Position numbers and translations under genes: made by a program
DNA from: JAWOGN01 sp046496815
GTDB lineage: Bacteria > Desulfobacterota > DSM-4660 > Desulfatiglandales > Desulfatiglandaceae
NCBI GenBank assembly: GCA_046496815.1
Contig: JAWOGN010000259.1
Span: 1 to 6,920, forward strand
Direction of reading: 5' to 3'
DNA length: 6,920 nucleotides
Shown here: positions 1 through 5,555 of the stretch, piece by piece
Layout: each line of letters opens with the position of its first letter
How positions within the stretch are numbered: the stretch's first letter is position 1
Notes under the pieces: generated by a model
What the model was told of the DNA's origin: nothing
Databases searched by the model: none
Seen by the model: only the letters and a program-made list of their open reading frames with translations

Positions 1-840
1 ATAAATGTCCAAAAAGAATACGGCTTGAACATCCGATGGCTCTCTGCGGAGGATTACCGAGAATTAAACCCGGGAATCAATATGAATGGATTGCGCGGCA
101 GCACCTATTCTCCGGAAGACGGTTCCGCGTCTCCGTTGTTGTTCATTCACTCTGCTTACTTTAATGCCGTCGAGCATGGTGCTGAATTTAGATTCAACGA
201 GACTGTTACAGGGTTCAGTGTCAGGAAAAACAGGATTGATTCCGTGATCACGAACAAAGGCAGATACGCGTCGTCCAATGTCTTAAACGCCGCGGGCTCC
301 AGCGCAAGAGCGATTTCCAATATGGCGGGGATTGATATCCCGGTCGATCCGGATTGCCACGAGGCCGGAATTACCGAACCTGTCAAGCCGTTCATGGGTC
401 CCATGGTTGTGGACATGCGGGAAGATGTGGGCTCCAAGAACTTTTATTTTTACCAGAACGCCATCGGACATGTGGTGTTCTGTCTGACGCCCCAACCGTC
501 CATCTGGGGAACGGACAGTCGCGCCACCTCCGTATTCCTGCCCAGGATCGCCAGAAGGATGTTAGCCATTATGCCGATGCTCAAAAACCTCAAGGTTCGA
601 AGGACATGGCGGGGTCAATACCCCATGACACCGGATGGCTTTCCGATTATCGGCAGGATGAACGCGCCGGATAATTTTTACCAGGCCGTCGGGATGTGCG
701 GTCAGGGGTTTATGCTCGGGCCGGGGACGGCGGAACTCATGTTTCGGGCCGTTACAGGGGATGTCGGCCCGGATGACACGGAGATTTTGCGAAGCTTCGA
801 TCTTTGCCGTGATTTTGCATGTGAAGAACTGTACAAATAA
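1..840 (+). CDS. FAD-dependent oxidoreductase, DAO family (5' partial)
   Basis: This is the C-terminal 279 residues of a flavoprotein of the D-amino-acid oxidase/glycine-sarcosine oxidase (DAO) superfamily. The frame is open from base 1, so the N-terminal Rossmann motif (GxGxxG) lies off the window; the TTG at 25 is an internal Leu codon. Visible hallmarks, numbered from the first visible codon, are VLNAAGSSAR at about 94-103 (the second FAD-contacting strand of DAO enzymes), VRRTWRGQYPMTPDGFPIIG at 199-218 and GMCGQGFMLGPGTAE at 231-245, the C-terminal FAD/substrate segment. Members oxidise C-N bonds of amino acids or N-methyl amines, passing electrons to O2 or to an electron carrier. The substrate cannot be read from this fragment; in an anaerobe a dehydrogenase role is more likely than an oxidase (inference). 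It lies 102 bp upstream of the AOR gene on the same strand, possibly in one transcript. Family assignment is firm, function is not. Confidence -1.
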   Translation: MNVQKEYGLNIRWLSAEDYRELNPGINMNGLRGSTYSPEDGSASPLLFIHSAYFNAVEHGAEFRFNETVTGFSVRKNRIDSVITNKGRYASSNVLNAAGSSARAISNMAGIDIPVDPDCHEAGITEPVKPFMGPMVVDMREDVGSKNFYFYQNAIGHVVFCLTPQPSIWGTDSRATSVFLPRIARRMLAIMPMLKNLKVRRTWRGQYPMTPDGFPIIGRMNAPDNFYQAVGMCGQGFMLGPGTAELMFRAVTGDVGPDDTEILRSFDLCRDFACEELYK

Positions 841-847
841 CCAAGGT

Positions 848-907
848 TGAGCGGTTCAGGGTTCGGCGGCCAGAGGCGGCGCTGAACTTTGAACGTGGAA
901 CCGCTCA
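848..907 (+). repeat. Long imperfect hairpin between the flavoprotein and AOR genes
   Basis: The outer arms TGAGCGGTTC (848-857) and GAACCGCTCA (898-907) are perfect 10-bp inverted repeats. Inside them, 858-868 pairs with 880-890 over 11 positions including three G-U pairs, leaving loop 869-879 and a 7-nt bulge (891-897). An alternative register pairs 855-868 with 880-893 over 14 positions. GGCGGC occurs twice, at 865-870 and 875-880. No T-run follows, so it is not a classical intrinsic terminator. It may be a dispersed intergenic repeat, an mRNA-stabilising or processing hairpin, or a weak attenuator ahead of the AOR gene. Confidence -1.
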
Positions 908-942
908 GTTTAGGAATAAAATAACAGTGAAGGAGATGAAAG

Positions 943-3084
943 ATGACCCAGCTCAAGATAACGGAGATCAAGACACTCAAGTATGAAAGATCCCCCATAG
1001 ACAAGGGATACGCAAACCAAACGCTTTATATAGGCCTGTCCGACTCAGACATTTCGATGAAGCCGGTGACGGATAAAATGAAAACGGTCTTTGTCGGGGG
1101 CAAAGGTTTCGACCTGTGGCTGCTCTGGAATGCCGTCAAAAGCACAACCAAGTGGAACGACCCGGAGAACGAGATCTGTATTGCAAGCGGGCCGTTGGGA
1201 GGAACGCCCATATATCCGGGTTCCGGGAAAAGCATTGTGACCTCGATTTCTCCGACCACCGGCGCTGTGATGGATTCAAATGTGGGGGGGTATTTCGGCC
1301 CGTATCTCAAATTCTGTGGATTCGATGCTTTGGAAATTCAAGGGAAAACATCGACCGATGTCGTCATCTATATCGATGGAATCGATCAGAAGATTCAGCT
1401 CCTCGAGATAAATGGGTTGCCCGATGAGGCATACGAAATCTCAGATCTGCTGACAACCCGATTCGGCGGTGATAAACCGCGGAGCATTTCCGTAGTTTCC
1501 ACAGGACCCGGGGCAAAACAGACATTGATTGGATGCTTAAATTTCACCTGGTATGATCCGAAGCGAAAAAGGGCCCGGTATAAACAAGCAGGACGGGGGG
1601 GGATCGGCAGCGTCTTTGCCGATAAAGGAATCAAAGCGATCGTGGCCCGCTGGGATTCAGTGACTGCGAGCACAAACAATCCGGCGGATCCGGCGTTGCT
1701 CAAAGACATTGCAAAAAAGCATTCCCAAGAAATTGTGAAACTGGATCCAAAGCAGAATGAGATGGCGCGGGTGGGGACCACCCACCTTGTCACCATTATG
1801 AATGACTATGATTTGCTCCCCACGGAGAATTACCGGTACGGGCAACACCGGGAGGCTCCCAACATGGGTCAGGAGGTATTCAGGCGTATATTTGATCCGG
1901 GTTTTGACGGGTGTTGGATGGGCTGCACGGTTGCCTGCTCCCATGGCGTCAAGGATTTCGTACCGCTCACAGGTCCCCATAAGGGCAAAAAAGTATTTGT
2001 TGACGGGCCGGAGTACGAAACCATCGCCGGCTGTGGATCCAATCTGGGTATCTTTGATCCCCATGCCGTCATGGAGATGAACTTCTACTGCGACACCTAT
2101 GGCCTGGATACAATTTCGGTGGGCACTTCCATTGCCTTCGTCATGGAGTGCTTTGAAACCGGATTGATCCATGCGTCTCAAACCGGAGGCCTGGATCTGT
2201 CCTTCGGCAACAAAGCAAGCGCATTGGAACTCGTTCATCAAATGGCTCGCGGAGAGGGCTTCGGCAAAACCGTGGGGCAAGGCATCCGCAACATGAAGAA
2301 GCGCTTCGCCGAAGACTACGGCGCGGACGCCGCCGTCATGCAAGACATCGGCATGGAAGCCAAAGGGCTTGAGTTCTCGGAATACATGACAAAAGAATCT
2401 CTTGCGCAGCAGGGGGGGTACGGTTTGGCCCTCAAAGGGCCCCAGCATGACGAGGCATGGCTCATTTTTCTTGACCTGGTACACAATTTTATTCCCACCT
2501 TTGAGCAGAAGGCGGAGGCGCTTCATTGGTTTCCCTCCTTTCGCACCTGGTTCGGACTGTGCGGTCTCTGCAAGCTTCCCTGGAACGACATCGTGCCTGA
2601 AGACAATAAGGAGACTGAAGACCCGGCGAAAGTCATGAAGCATGTGGAATGGTATGCGCAATACTTCAGTGCGGTAACGGGGCGCCGGGTAGGCCCCGAA
2701 GATCTGATTACCATGAGTGAGGCCGTGTACAATTTTCAGCGGATATTCAACCTCAAAATGGGCTTCGGTCGCCGCAGGCACGACGATATTCCATACCGTG
2801 CCATGGGACCCGTGACCCCCGCGGAATACGAATCGAGACAAGAACGCTACGACAAACAACTCGTTGAGGTCCATCAGGTGGATATTTCGGGTAGGGGGAC
2901 AGAGGAAAAGGTGGGATTGCTTCGTAAATTCCGCGAGGAAATGTACGAAAAGCTCAAAGATGCGGTTTACGAGCGCAGAGGATGGACGAGCGACGGCATC
3001 CCGACCGTTGAGACGGCCAAGCGCCTCGGCATCGATTTTCCCGAAGTTCTGGAAGTGCTCAAGGCAAACGGGGTCGAGGCGTGA
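943..3084 (+). CDS. Aldehyde:ferredoxin oxidoreductase family protein (tungsten/molybdenum bis-pterin enzyme)
   Basis: A complete 713-residue AOR-family protein, longer than the about 605 residues of Pyrococcus AOR. Family enzymes oxidise aldehydes to acids with ferredoxin using a tungsto-bispterin centre and one [4Fe-4S] cluster; related proteins reduce aromatic acyl-CoAs (BamB) or have other roles. AOR_N signatures: YANQTLYIGLSD at about 23-34, VGGKGFDLWLLW at 51-62, AGRGGIGSVFADKGIKAIVA at 216-235. Further signatures are DGPEYET (354-360) and DTISVGTSIAFVMECFETG (389-407). Candidate cluster ligands are C324, C328 and C332 plus a late Cys in GLCGLCKL (C540 or C543; C543 best fits the usual GLCKF-like site). 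H502 in GPQHDEAW lies where the family has a conserved His-containing segment. The C-terminus has the typical RGWTSDGIPT end (679-688). AAGGAG at 930-935, 7 nt before the ATG, fixes the start. No signal peptide, so cytoplasmic. The cysteine spacing differs from Pyrococcus AOR. Substrate and metal are unknown; 'AOR family' is the safe name. Confidence -1.
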   Translation: MTQLKITEIKTLKYERSPIDKGYANQTLYIGLSDSDISMKPVTDKMKTVFVGGKGFDLWLLWNAVKSTTKWNDPENEICIASGPLGGTPIYPGSGKSIVTSISPTTGAVMDSNVGGYFGPYLKFCGFDALEIQGKTSTDVVIYIDGIDQKIQLLEINGLPDEAYEISDLLTTRFGGDKPRSISVVSTGPGAKQTLIGCLNFTWYDPKRKRARYKQAGRGGIGSVFADKGIKAIVARWDSVTASTNNPADPALLKDIAKKHSQEIVKLDPKQNEMARVGTTHLVTIMNDYDLLPTENYRYGQHREAPNMGQEVFRRIFDPGFDGCWMGCTVACSHGVKDFVPLTGPHKGKKVFVDGPEYETIAGCGSNLGIFDPHAVMEMNFYCDTYGLDTISVGTSIAFVMECFETGLIHASQTGGLDLSFGNKASALELVHQMARGEGFGKTVGQGIRNMKKRFAEDYGADAAVMQDIGMEAKGLEFSEYMTKESLAQQGGYGLALKGPQHDEAWLIFLDLVHNFIPTFEQKAEALHWFPSFRTWFGLCGLCKLPWNDIVPEDNKETEDPAKVMKHVEWYAQYFSAVTGRRVGPEDLITMSEAVYNFQRIFNLKMGFGRRRHDDIPYRAMGPVTPAEYESRQERYDKQLVEVHQVDISGRGTEEKVGLLRKFREEMYEKLKDAVYERRGWTSDGIPTVETAKRLGIDFPEVLEVLKANGVEA

Positions 3085-3278
3085 TCAAGGTCAAGGGAAA
3101 GGATTTCGCTTGGCGCGAGGGGATGAGCGTCGCAGACCTTCTCACGGAGCTGAACGATGCGTATCCCTACGCGGTTGTAAGGGTAAACAATACGCTGGTG
3201 TCCCGACCTGATTTTGATCGAACGCTCGTACCTGATAACTCGGAAATATTTCTGATTCCGATGATTGCCGGAGGATGA
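3081..3278 (+). CDS. ThiS/MoaD-like sulfur carrier protein
   Basis: A 65-residue ubiquitin-like beta-grasp protein ending in Gly-Gly (PMIAGG), the terminus that is adenylated and thiocarboxylated in ThiS and MoaD. The pattern is ThiS/MoaD-like: a first strand IKVKGKDFAW, helix SVADLLTELN, strand YAVVRVNNTLVSR, then LVPDNSEIFLIPMIAGG. The length matches ThiS (about 66) and is shorter than classical MoaD (about 81). It starts at a GTG that overlaps the last codons of the AOR gene (GTGA overlap), implying translational coupling; a purine-rich GGGGTCGAGG at 3070-3079 is a poor but possible ribosome site. Small ThiS/MoaD-type proteins beside AOR genes are a recurrent arrangement and probably supply sulfur for the dithiolene of the tungsten/molybdenum pterin. 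A role in thiamine synthesis is possible by sequence but no thiamine gene is nearby. Family assignment is strong, the specific pathway is inferred. Confidence -1.
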   Translation: MIKVKGKDFAWREGMSVADLLTELNDAYPYAVVRVNNTLVSRPDFDRTLVPDNSEIFLIPMIAGG

Positions 3279-3299
3279 CACACGTTATCGTTGAAAATC

Positions 3300-3339
3300 A
3301 AAGGTGATAGTCTCGTAAAAAGTCGGAAATCACCTTTTT
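3300..3339 (+). terminator. Possible rho-independent terminator after the AOR/ThiS genes
   Basis: AAAGGTGAT (3300-3308) and ATCACCTTT (3329-3337) are perfect 9-bp inverted repeats, 22 bp beyond the ThiS-like stop, and the right arm runs into a TTTTT stretch (3335-3339). The 20-nt loop is large and the stem is AT-rich, so termination may be weak. The structure straddles the left edge of the repeat element at 3306-3462. Confidence -1.
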
Positions 3340-3462
3340 CCGTCATTCCGGTGTAGACCGGAATCCAGTTTTTCAATTACTTAAGGAGGAGCTGGACCTC
3401 CGTTCGAAGATCCCGCATTCATCGGGATTTTAAACGGGGTGACGACCTTTTACGAGACCGTC
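3306..3462. repeat. MITE/REP-like element with degenerate terminal inverted repeats
   Basis: The left end (3306-3325, containing GTCTCGTAAAAAGTCG) and right end (3443-3462, containing CGACCTTTTACGAGAC) are inverted copies agreeing at 17 of 20 positions. The element is about 157 bp with no coding capacity. Internal palindromes are ATTCCGGT/ACCGGAAT (3345-3352/3357-3364, 4-nt loop) and ATCCCG/CGGGAT (3410-3415/3423-3428, 7-nt loop). The segment around CATTCCGGTGTAGACCGGAA resembles a widespread intergenic repeat whose minus-strand translation contains WIPVYTGMTEKG-like strings, often misannotated as small proteins. AAGGT occurs at 3301-3305 and 3464-3468, nearly abutting both ends, and could be a 5-bp target-site duplication, though such a short match may be chance. 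Identification as a non-autonomous mobile or REP-like repeat is an inference from structure and recall. Confidence -1.
3345..3364. repeat. Hairpin inside the repeat element
   Basis: Perfect 8-bp inverted repeat ATTCCGGT/ACCGGAAT around the 4-nt loop GTAG. It forms the core of the widespread CATTCCGG...CCGGAATCC type intergenic repeat nested within the larger inverted-repeat element. Confidence -1.
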
Positions 3463-3512
3463 CAAGGTATTTTCTAAAATTTTCCCTCGCCGAATCGCCG
3501 AAGACACAGACG

Positions 3513-3536
3513 CCCCGAATTAAGTCAATTCCGGGG
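3513..3536. repeat. Small stem-loop with one bulge
   Basis: CCCCGAATT (3513-3521) pairs with AATTCCGGGG (3527-3536) as nine pairs with one bulged C and a 5-nt loop. There is no T-run after it. Its role is unknown; it lies between the repeat element and the candidate fhs promoter. Confidence -1.
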
Positions 3537-3561
3537 ATCGCAACGGGGGTTTGCCGACTTC

Positions 3562-3577
3562 AAATTCATGTGAATTT
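3562..3577. promoter_or_regulatory. 16-bp palindrome upstream of the fhs promoter region
   Basis: AAATTCATGTGAATTT has perfect 7-bp arms (AAATTCA/TGAATTT) around a central TG, and TTC/GAA extends the symmetry outward with two extra T on the right side. It sits about 16 bp before the candidate -35 element, a position and form fitting a dimeric regulator site. No regulator is encoded in the window, so operator function is only a suggestion. Confidence -1.
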
Positions 3578-3593
3578 TTGAACATGATAAGGC

Positions 3594-3622
3594 TTGACCA
3601 TGTATTTTTTTTGTGATACGAG
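3594..3622 (+). promoter_or_regulatory. Weak candidate sigma-70-type promoter for fhs
   Basis: TTGACC (3594-3599) is a 5/6 match to the -35 consensus. A -10 element is less clear: GATACG at 3615-3620 gives a short 15-bp spacer and TACGAG at 3617-3622 gives 17 bp but matches poorly. The intervening T8 tract (3604-3612 region) is AT-rich. If used, it would leave an untranslated leader of roughly 100 nt before fhs. Confidence -1.
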
Positions 3623-3670
3623 GGGATCTTTAAAAAACGTTAGAGATTTTGGCGGGTTAGACAGGGCTAC

Positions 3671-3693
3671 GGCGGGGATATTCGTCCCCGGCC
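3671..3693 (+). repeat. Hairpin in the fhs leader, repeat-like
   Basis: GGGGA (3674-3678) pairs with TCCCC (3685-3689), continued by C3673-G3690 and, past a bulged G3691, GG/CC (3671-3672/3692-3693); the loop is TATTCG. It ends 21 nt before the Shine-Dalgarno sequence. The minus-strand translation here gives GRPGTNIPAVA, a string I associate with a dispersed intergenic repeat rather than with a protein. It could modulate translation or message stability, but no riboswitch class fits. Confidence -1.
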
Positions 3694-3730
3694 TACCATA
3701 AAAAAAACACACTGAAGGAGGGAATGAGCG

Positions 3731-5494
3731 ATGGCGTACAACGCAGTAGAGATGGCTGACTGGCAAATTTCCGAAGCAGCGGAAGCTGACATGCCGACGC
3801 CGGATGAGTGGAGAGAGAAACTGGGCCTTGAAAAACAGGAAGTTCTGGCGATGGGCCGGCTGGCCAAACTCGATTTTCTAAAGATTATCGACCGCCTTAA
3901 GGACAAACCCGACGGAAAGTATATCGAGGTGACCGCGATTACACCGACCCCCCTGGGTGAGGGAAAAAGCACCACCTCATGCGGGTTGATGGAAGGCATG
4001 GGCAAGATTGGTCTGAACGTAGGCGGTGCCCTCAGGCAGCCGTCGGGTGGTCCCACGATGAACATTAAGGGAACCGCTGCAGGAGGCGGCAACTCCCTGC
4101 TGATTCCCATGACCGAATTTTCCCTCGGTTTGACCGGCGACATCAATGACATCATGAATGCCCATAACCTGGCCATGGTAGCACTGACCGCTCGCATGCA
4201 ACATGAGCGAAACTACAACGACGAGCAGTTGAAACGATTGACCGGGATGCGCCGTCTGGAAATCGATCCCACCCGCGTGGAATTAGGCTGGATCATCGAC
4301 TTTTGCGCCCAGTCGTTGAGAAACATCATCATCGGCCTCGGCGGTCGGATGGACGGCTTCACCATGCAGTCCAAGTTCGGTATCGCCGTGGGGTCCGAAT
4401 GTATGGCCATCCTATCCATTATCAAAGATTTGGCGGATCTGAGAGCGCGACTTGATGGAATCACCGTCGCCTTTGACAAGAGCGGCAAGCCGGTGACGAC
4501 CGGTGATCTGGAGTGTGGAGGCGCCATGACCGCATGGATGCGCAACACCATTAACCCCACGCTGATGTGCACGGCTGAATACCAACCTTGCATGGTACAT
4601 GCCGGGCCTTTTGCAAACATCGCTGTGGGCCAGTCCTCCATCATTGCCGATCGGGTGGGTCTCAAGCTGTTTGATTATCATATCACAGAGAGCGGATTTG
4701 GCGCGGATATCGGATTTGAGAAATTTTGGAACGTCAAGTGCCGAAACAGCGGTCTCAAACCCCACGTGTCGGTTCTGACCTCTACCATCCGCGCGCTTAA
4801 GATGCACGGCGGCGGTCCCAAGGTGGTTGCAGGCCTTCCGTTGCCGGATGAATACACCAAAGAGGATGTCGGGTTGGTGGAAAAAGGGTGTGAAAACATG
4901 GTGCATCACATCAATACGATACGTAAGGCGGGGATCAACCCGGTGGTTTGTATCAACTGTTTCCATACCGACACCCAGGATGAAATTTCCATGGTGCGAA
5001 AATATGCTGAAGACGCGGGTGCTCGCTGTGCAGTGTCTACGCACTGGGCGGATGGCGGAGACGGCGCCGTGGAGTTTGCCGAGGCCGTCAAAGAGGCATG
5101 TGATGCCAAGACGAATTTCGAATTTCTCTACCCGTTGGAGATGAAACTTCGGGATCGCGTTGAGACCATTGCCAAGACGGTTTATGGAGCGGACGGCGTC
5201 GCATGGACGCCTGAGGCCGAAGCCAAGGCAAAGATGCTGGAGAGTGATTCCAAGTATGACGATTTTGCCACGATGATGGTGAAGACCCATCTCAGCCTTA
5301 CCCACGACGTGGCACTCAAGGGCGTGCCCAAGGGATGGACCCTGCCCATCCGTGATGTCCTCATTTACTCCGGCGCTAAATTCCTCTGTCCCTGCGCCGG
5401 TACCATCAGCTTGATGCCCGGCACCAGTTCCAATCCGGCCTTCAGGAGGGTGGATGTGGATACGGCAACCGGCAAAGTGACGGGTCTATTTTAG
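3731..5494 (+). CDS. fhs: Formate--tetrahydrofolate ligase (formyltetrahydrofolate synthetase), divergent
   Basis: A complete 587-residue cytoplasmic ligase making 10-formyl-THF from formate, THF and ATP, an entry (or, in acetate oxidisers, exit) step of the Wood-Ljungdahl methyl branch. The family is usually about 555-560 residues in bacteria. Visible motifs: ERLKDKPDGK-like IDRLKDKPDGK (53-63), P-loop TPTPLGEGKST (71-81), LRQPSGGPTMNIKGTAAGGG (101-120), HAGPFANIAVGQSSIIADR (290-308), GFGADIGFEKFWNVKCR (322-338), RALKMHGGGP (354-363), THWADGGDGA (437-446), KTHLSLTHD (518-526) and the usual GLF end. AAGGAGGG (3715-3722), 8 nt before the ATG, fixes the start. Odd: the two His of the common LHLTGDIHA motif are Gly133 and Asn139 (LGLTGDIND), and FDI before the ASE-like motif is FGIAVGSE. 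Several motifs recall the synthetase domain of eukaryotic MTHFD1 more than the Moorella enzyme. Fold is certain; full ligase activity is likely but less sure because of these changes. Confidence -1.
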   Translation: MAYNAVEMADWQISEAAEADMPTPDEWREKLGLEKQEVLAMGRLAKLDFLKIIDRLKDKPDGKYIEVTAITPTPLGEGKSTTSCGLMEGMGKIGLNVGGALRQPSGGPTMNIKGTAAGGGNSLLIPMTEFSLGLTGDINDIMNAHNLAMVALTARMQHERNYNDEQLKRLTGMRRLEIDPTRVELGWIIDFCAQSLRNIIIGLGGRMDGFTMQSKFGIAVGSECMAILSIIKDLADLRARLDGITVAFDKSGKPVTTGDLECGGAMTAWMRNTINPTLMCTAEYQPCMVHAGPFANIAVGQSSIIADRVGLKLFDYHITESGFGADIGFEKFWNVKCRNSGLKPHVSVLTSTIRALKMHGGGPKVVAGLPLPDEYTKEDVGLVEKGCENMVHHINTIRKAGINPVVCINCFHTDTQDEISMVRKYAEDAGARCAVSTHWADGGDGAVEFAEAVKEACDAKTNFEFLYPLEMKLRDRVETIAKTVYGADGVAWTPEAEAKAKMLESDSKYDDFATMMVKTHLSLTHDVALKGVPKGWTLPIRDVLIYSGAKFLCPCAGTISLMPGTSSNPAFRRVDVDTATGKVTGLF

Positions 5495-5512
5495 TTCAAT
5501 CCTACCGAAGTC

Positions 5513-5545
5513 AAAAAGGAGGGCTGTGTTTCGGCCCTCCTTTTT
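5513..5545. terminator. Strong, bidirectional rho-independent terminator
   Basis: AAAAAGGAGGGC (5513-5524) and GCCCTCCTTTTT (5534-5545) are perfect 12-bp inverted repeats around a 9-nt loop. The right arm gives a T-run (TTTTTCTTTC) for transcripts from fhs, and the left arm gives the matching T-run for transcripts from the convergent minus-strand gene. It lies 18 bp after the fhs stop and 10 bp beyond the stop of the opposing gene, so it very probably serves both. Confidence -1.
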
Positions 5546-5555
5546 CTTTCTATGC

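Noticed and set aside
25..27. TTG as the start of the flavoprotein gene
   Set aside because: The frame is open to base 1, no ribosome site precedes it, and the FAD-binding N-terminus expected of the family is missing, so the gene is cut by the window edge.
917..922. TAAAAT as a -10 box for the AOR gene
   Set aside because: No -35-like hexamer lies at 16-18 bp; TTGAAC at 889-894 is 22 bp away and part of the hairpin.
1657..2874. 405-residue open frame on the minus strand inside the AOR gene
   Set aside because: It is antisense to a gene with clear AOR motifs along its whole length, shows no recognisable domain, and is explained by codon bias of the opposite strand.
3167..3376. Small minus-strand frame containing WIPVYTGMTEKG
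   Set aside because: The string is a translation of an intergenic repeat, and the frame overlaps the sulfur-carrier gene; not a real protein.
3724..3726. ATG seven bases before the chosen fhs start
   Set aside because: It is out of frame with fhs, only 1 nt from the Shine-Dalgarno, and would give an 11-codon peptide.
3600..3730. Tetrahydrofolate or other riboswitch in the fhs leader
   Set aside because: Only simple hairpins are visible; I could not find the conserved junction sequences of a known folate riboswitch.
3566..3766. Small minus-strand frame containing GRPGTNIPAVA
   Set aside because: It reads through a repeat-like hairpin and the fhs leader and has no ribosome site seen; treated as a repeat translation.
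4412..5305. 297-residue open frame on the minus strand inside fhs
   Set aside because: Entirely antisense to conserved ligase motifs with no domain of its own; a shadow of the real gene.
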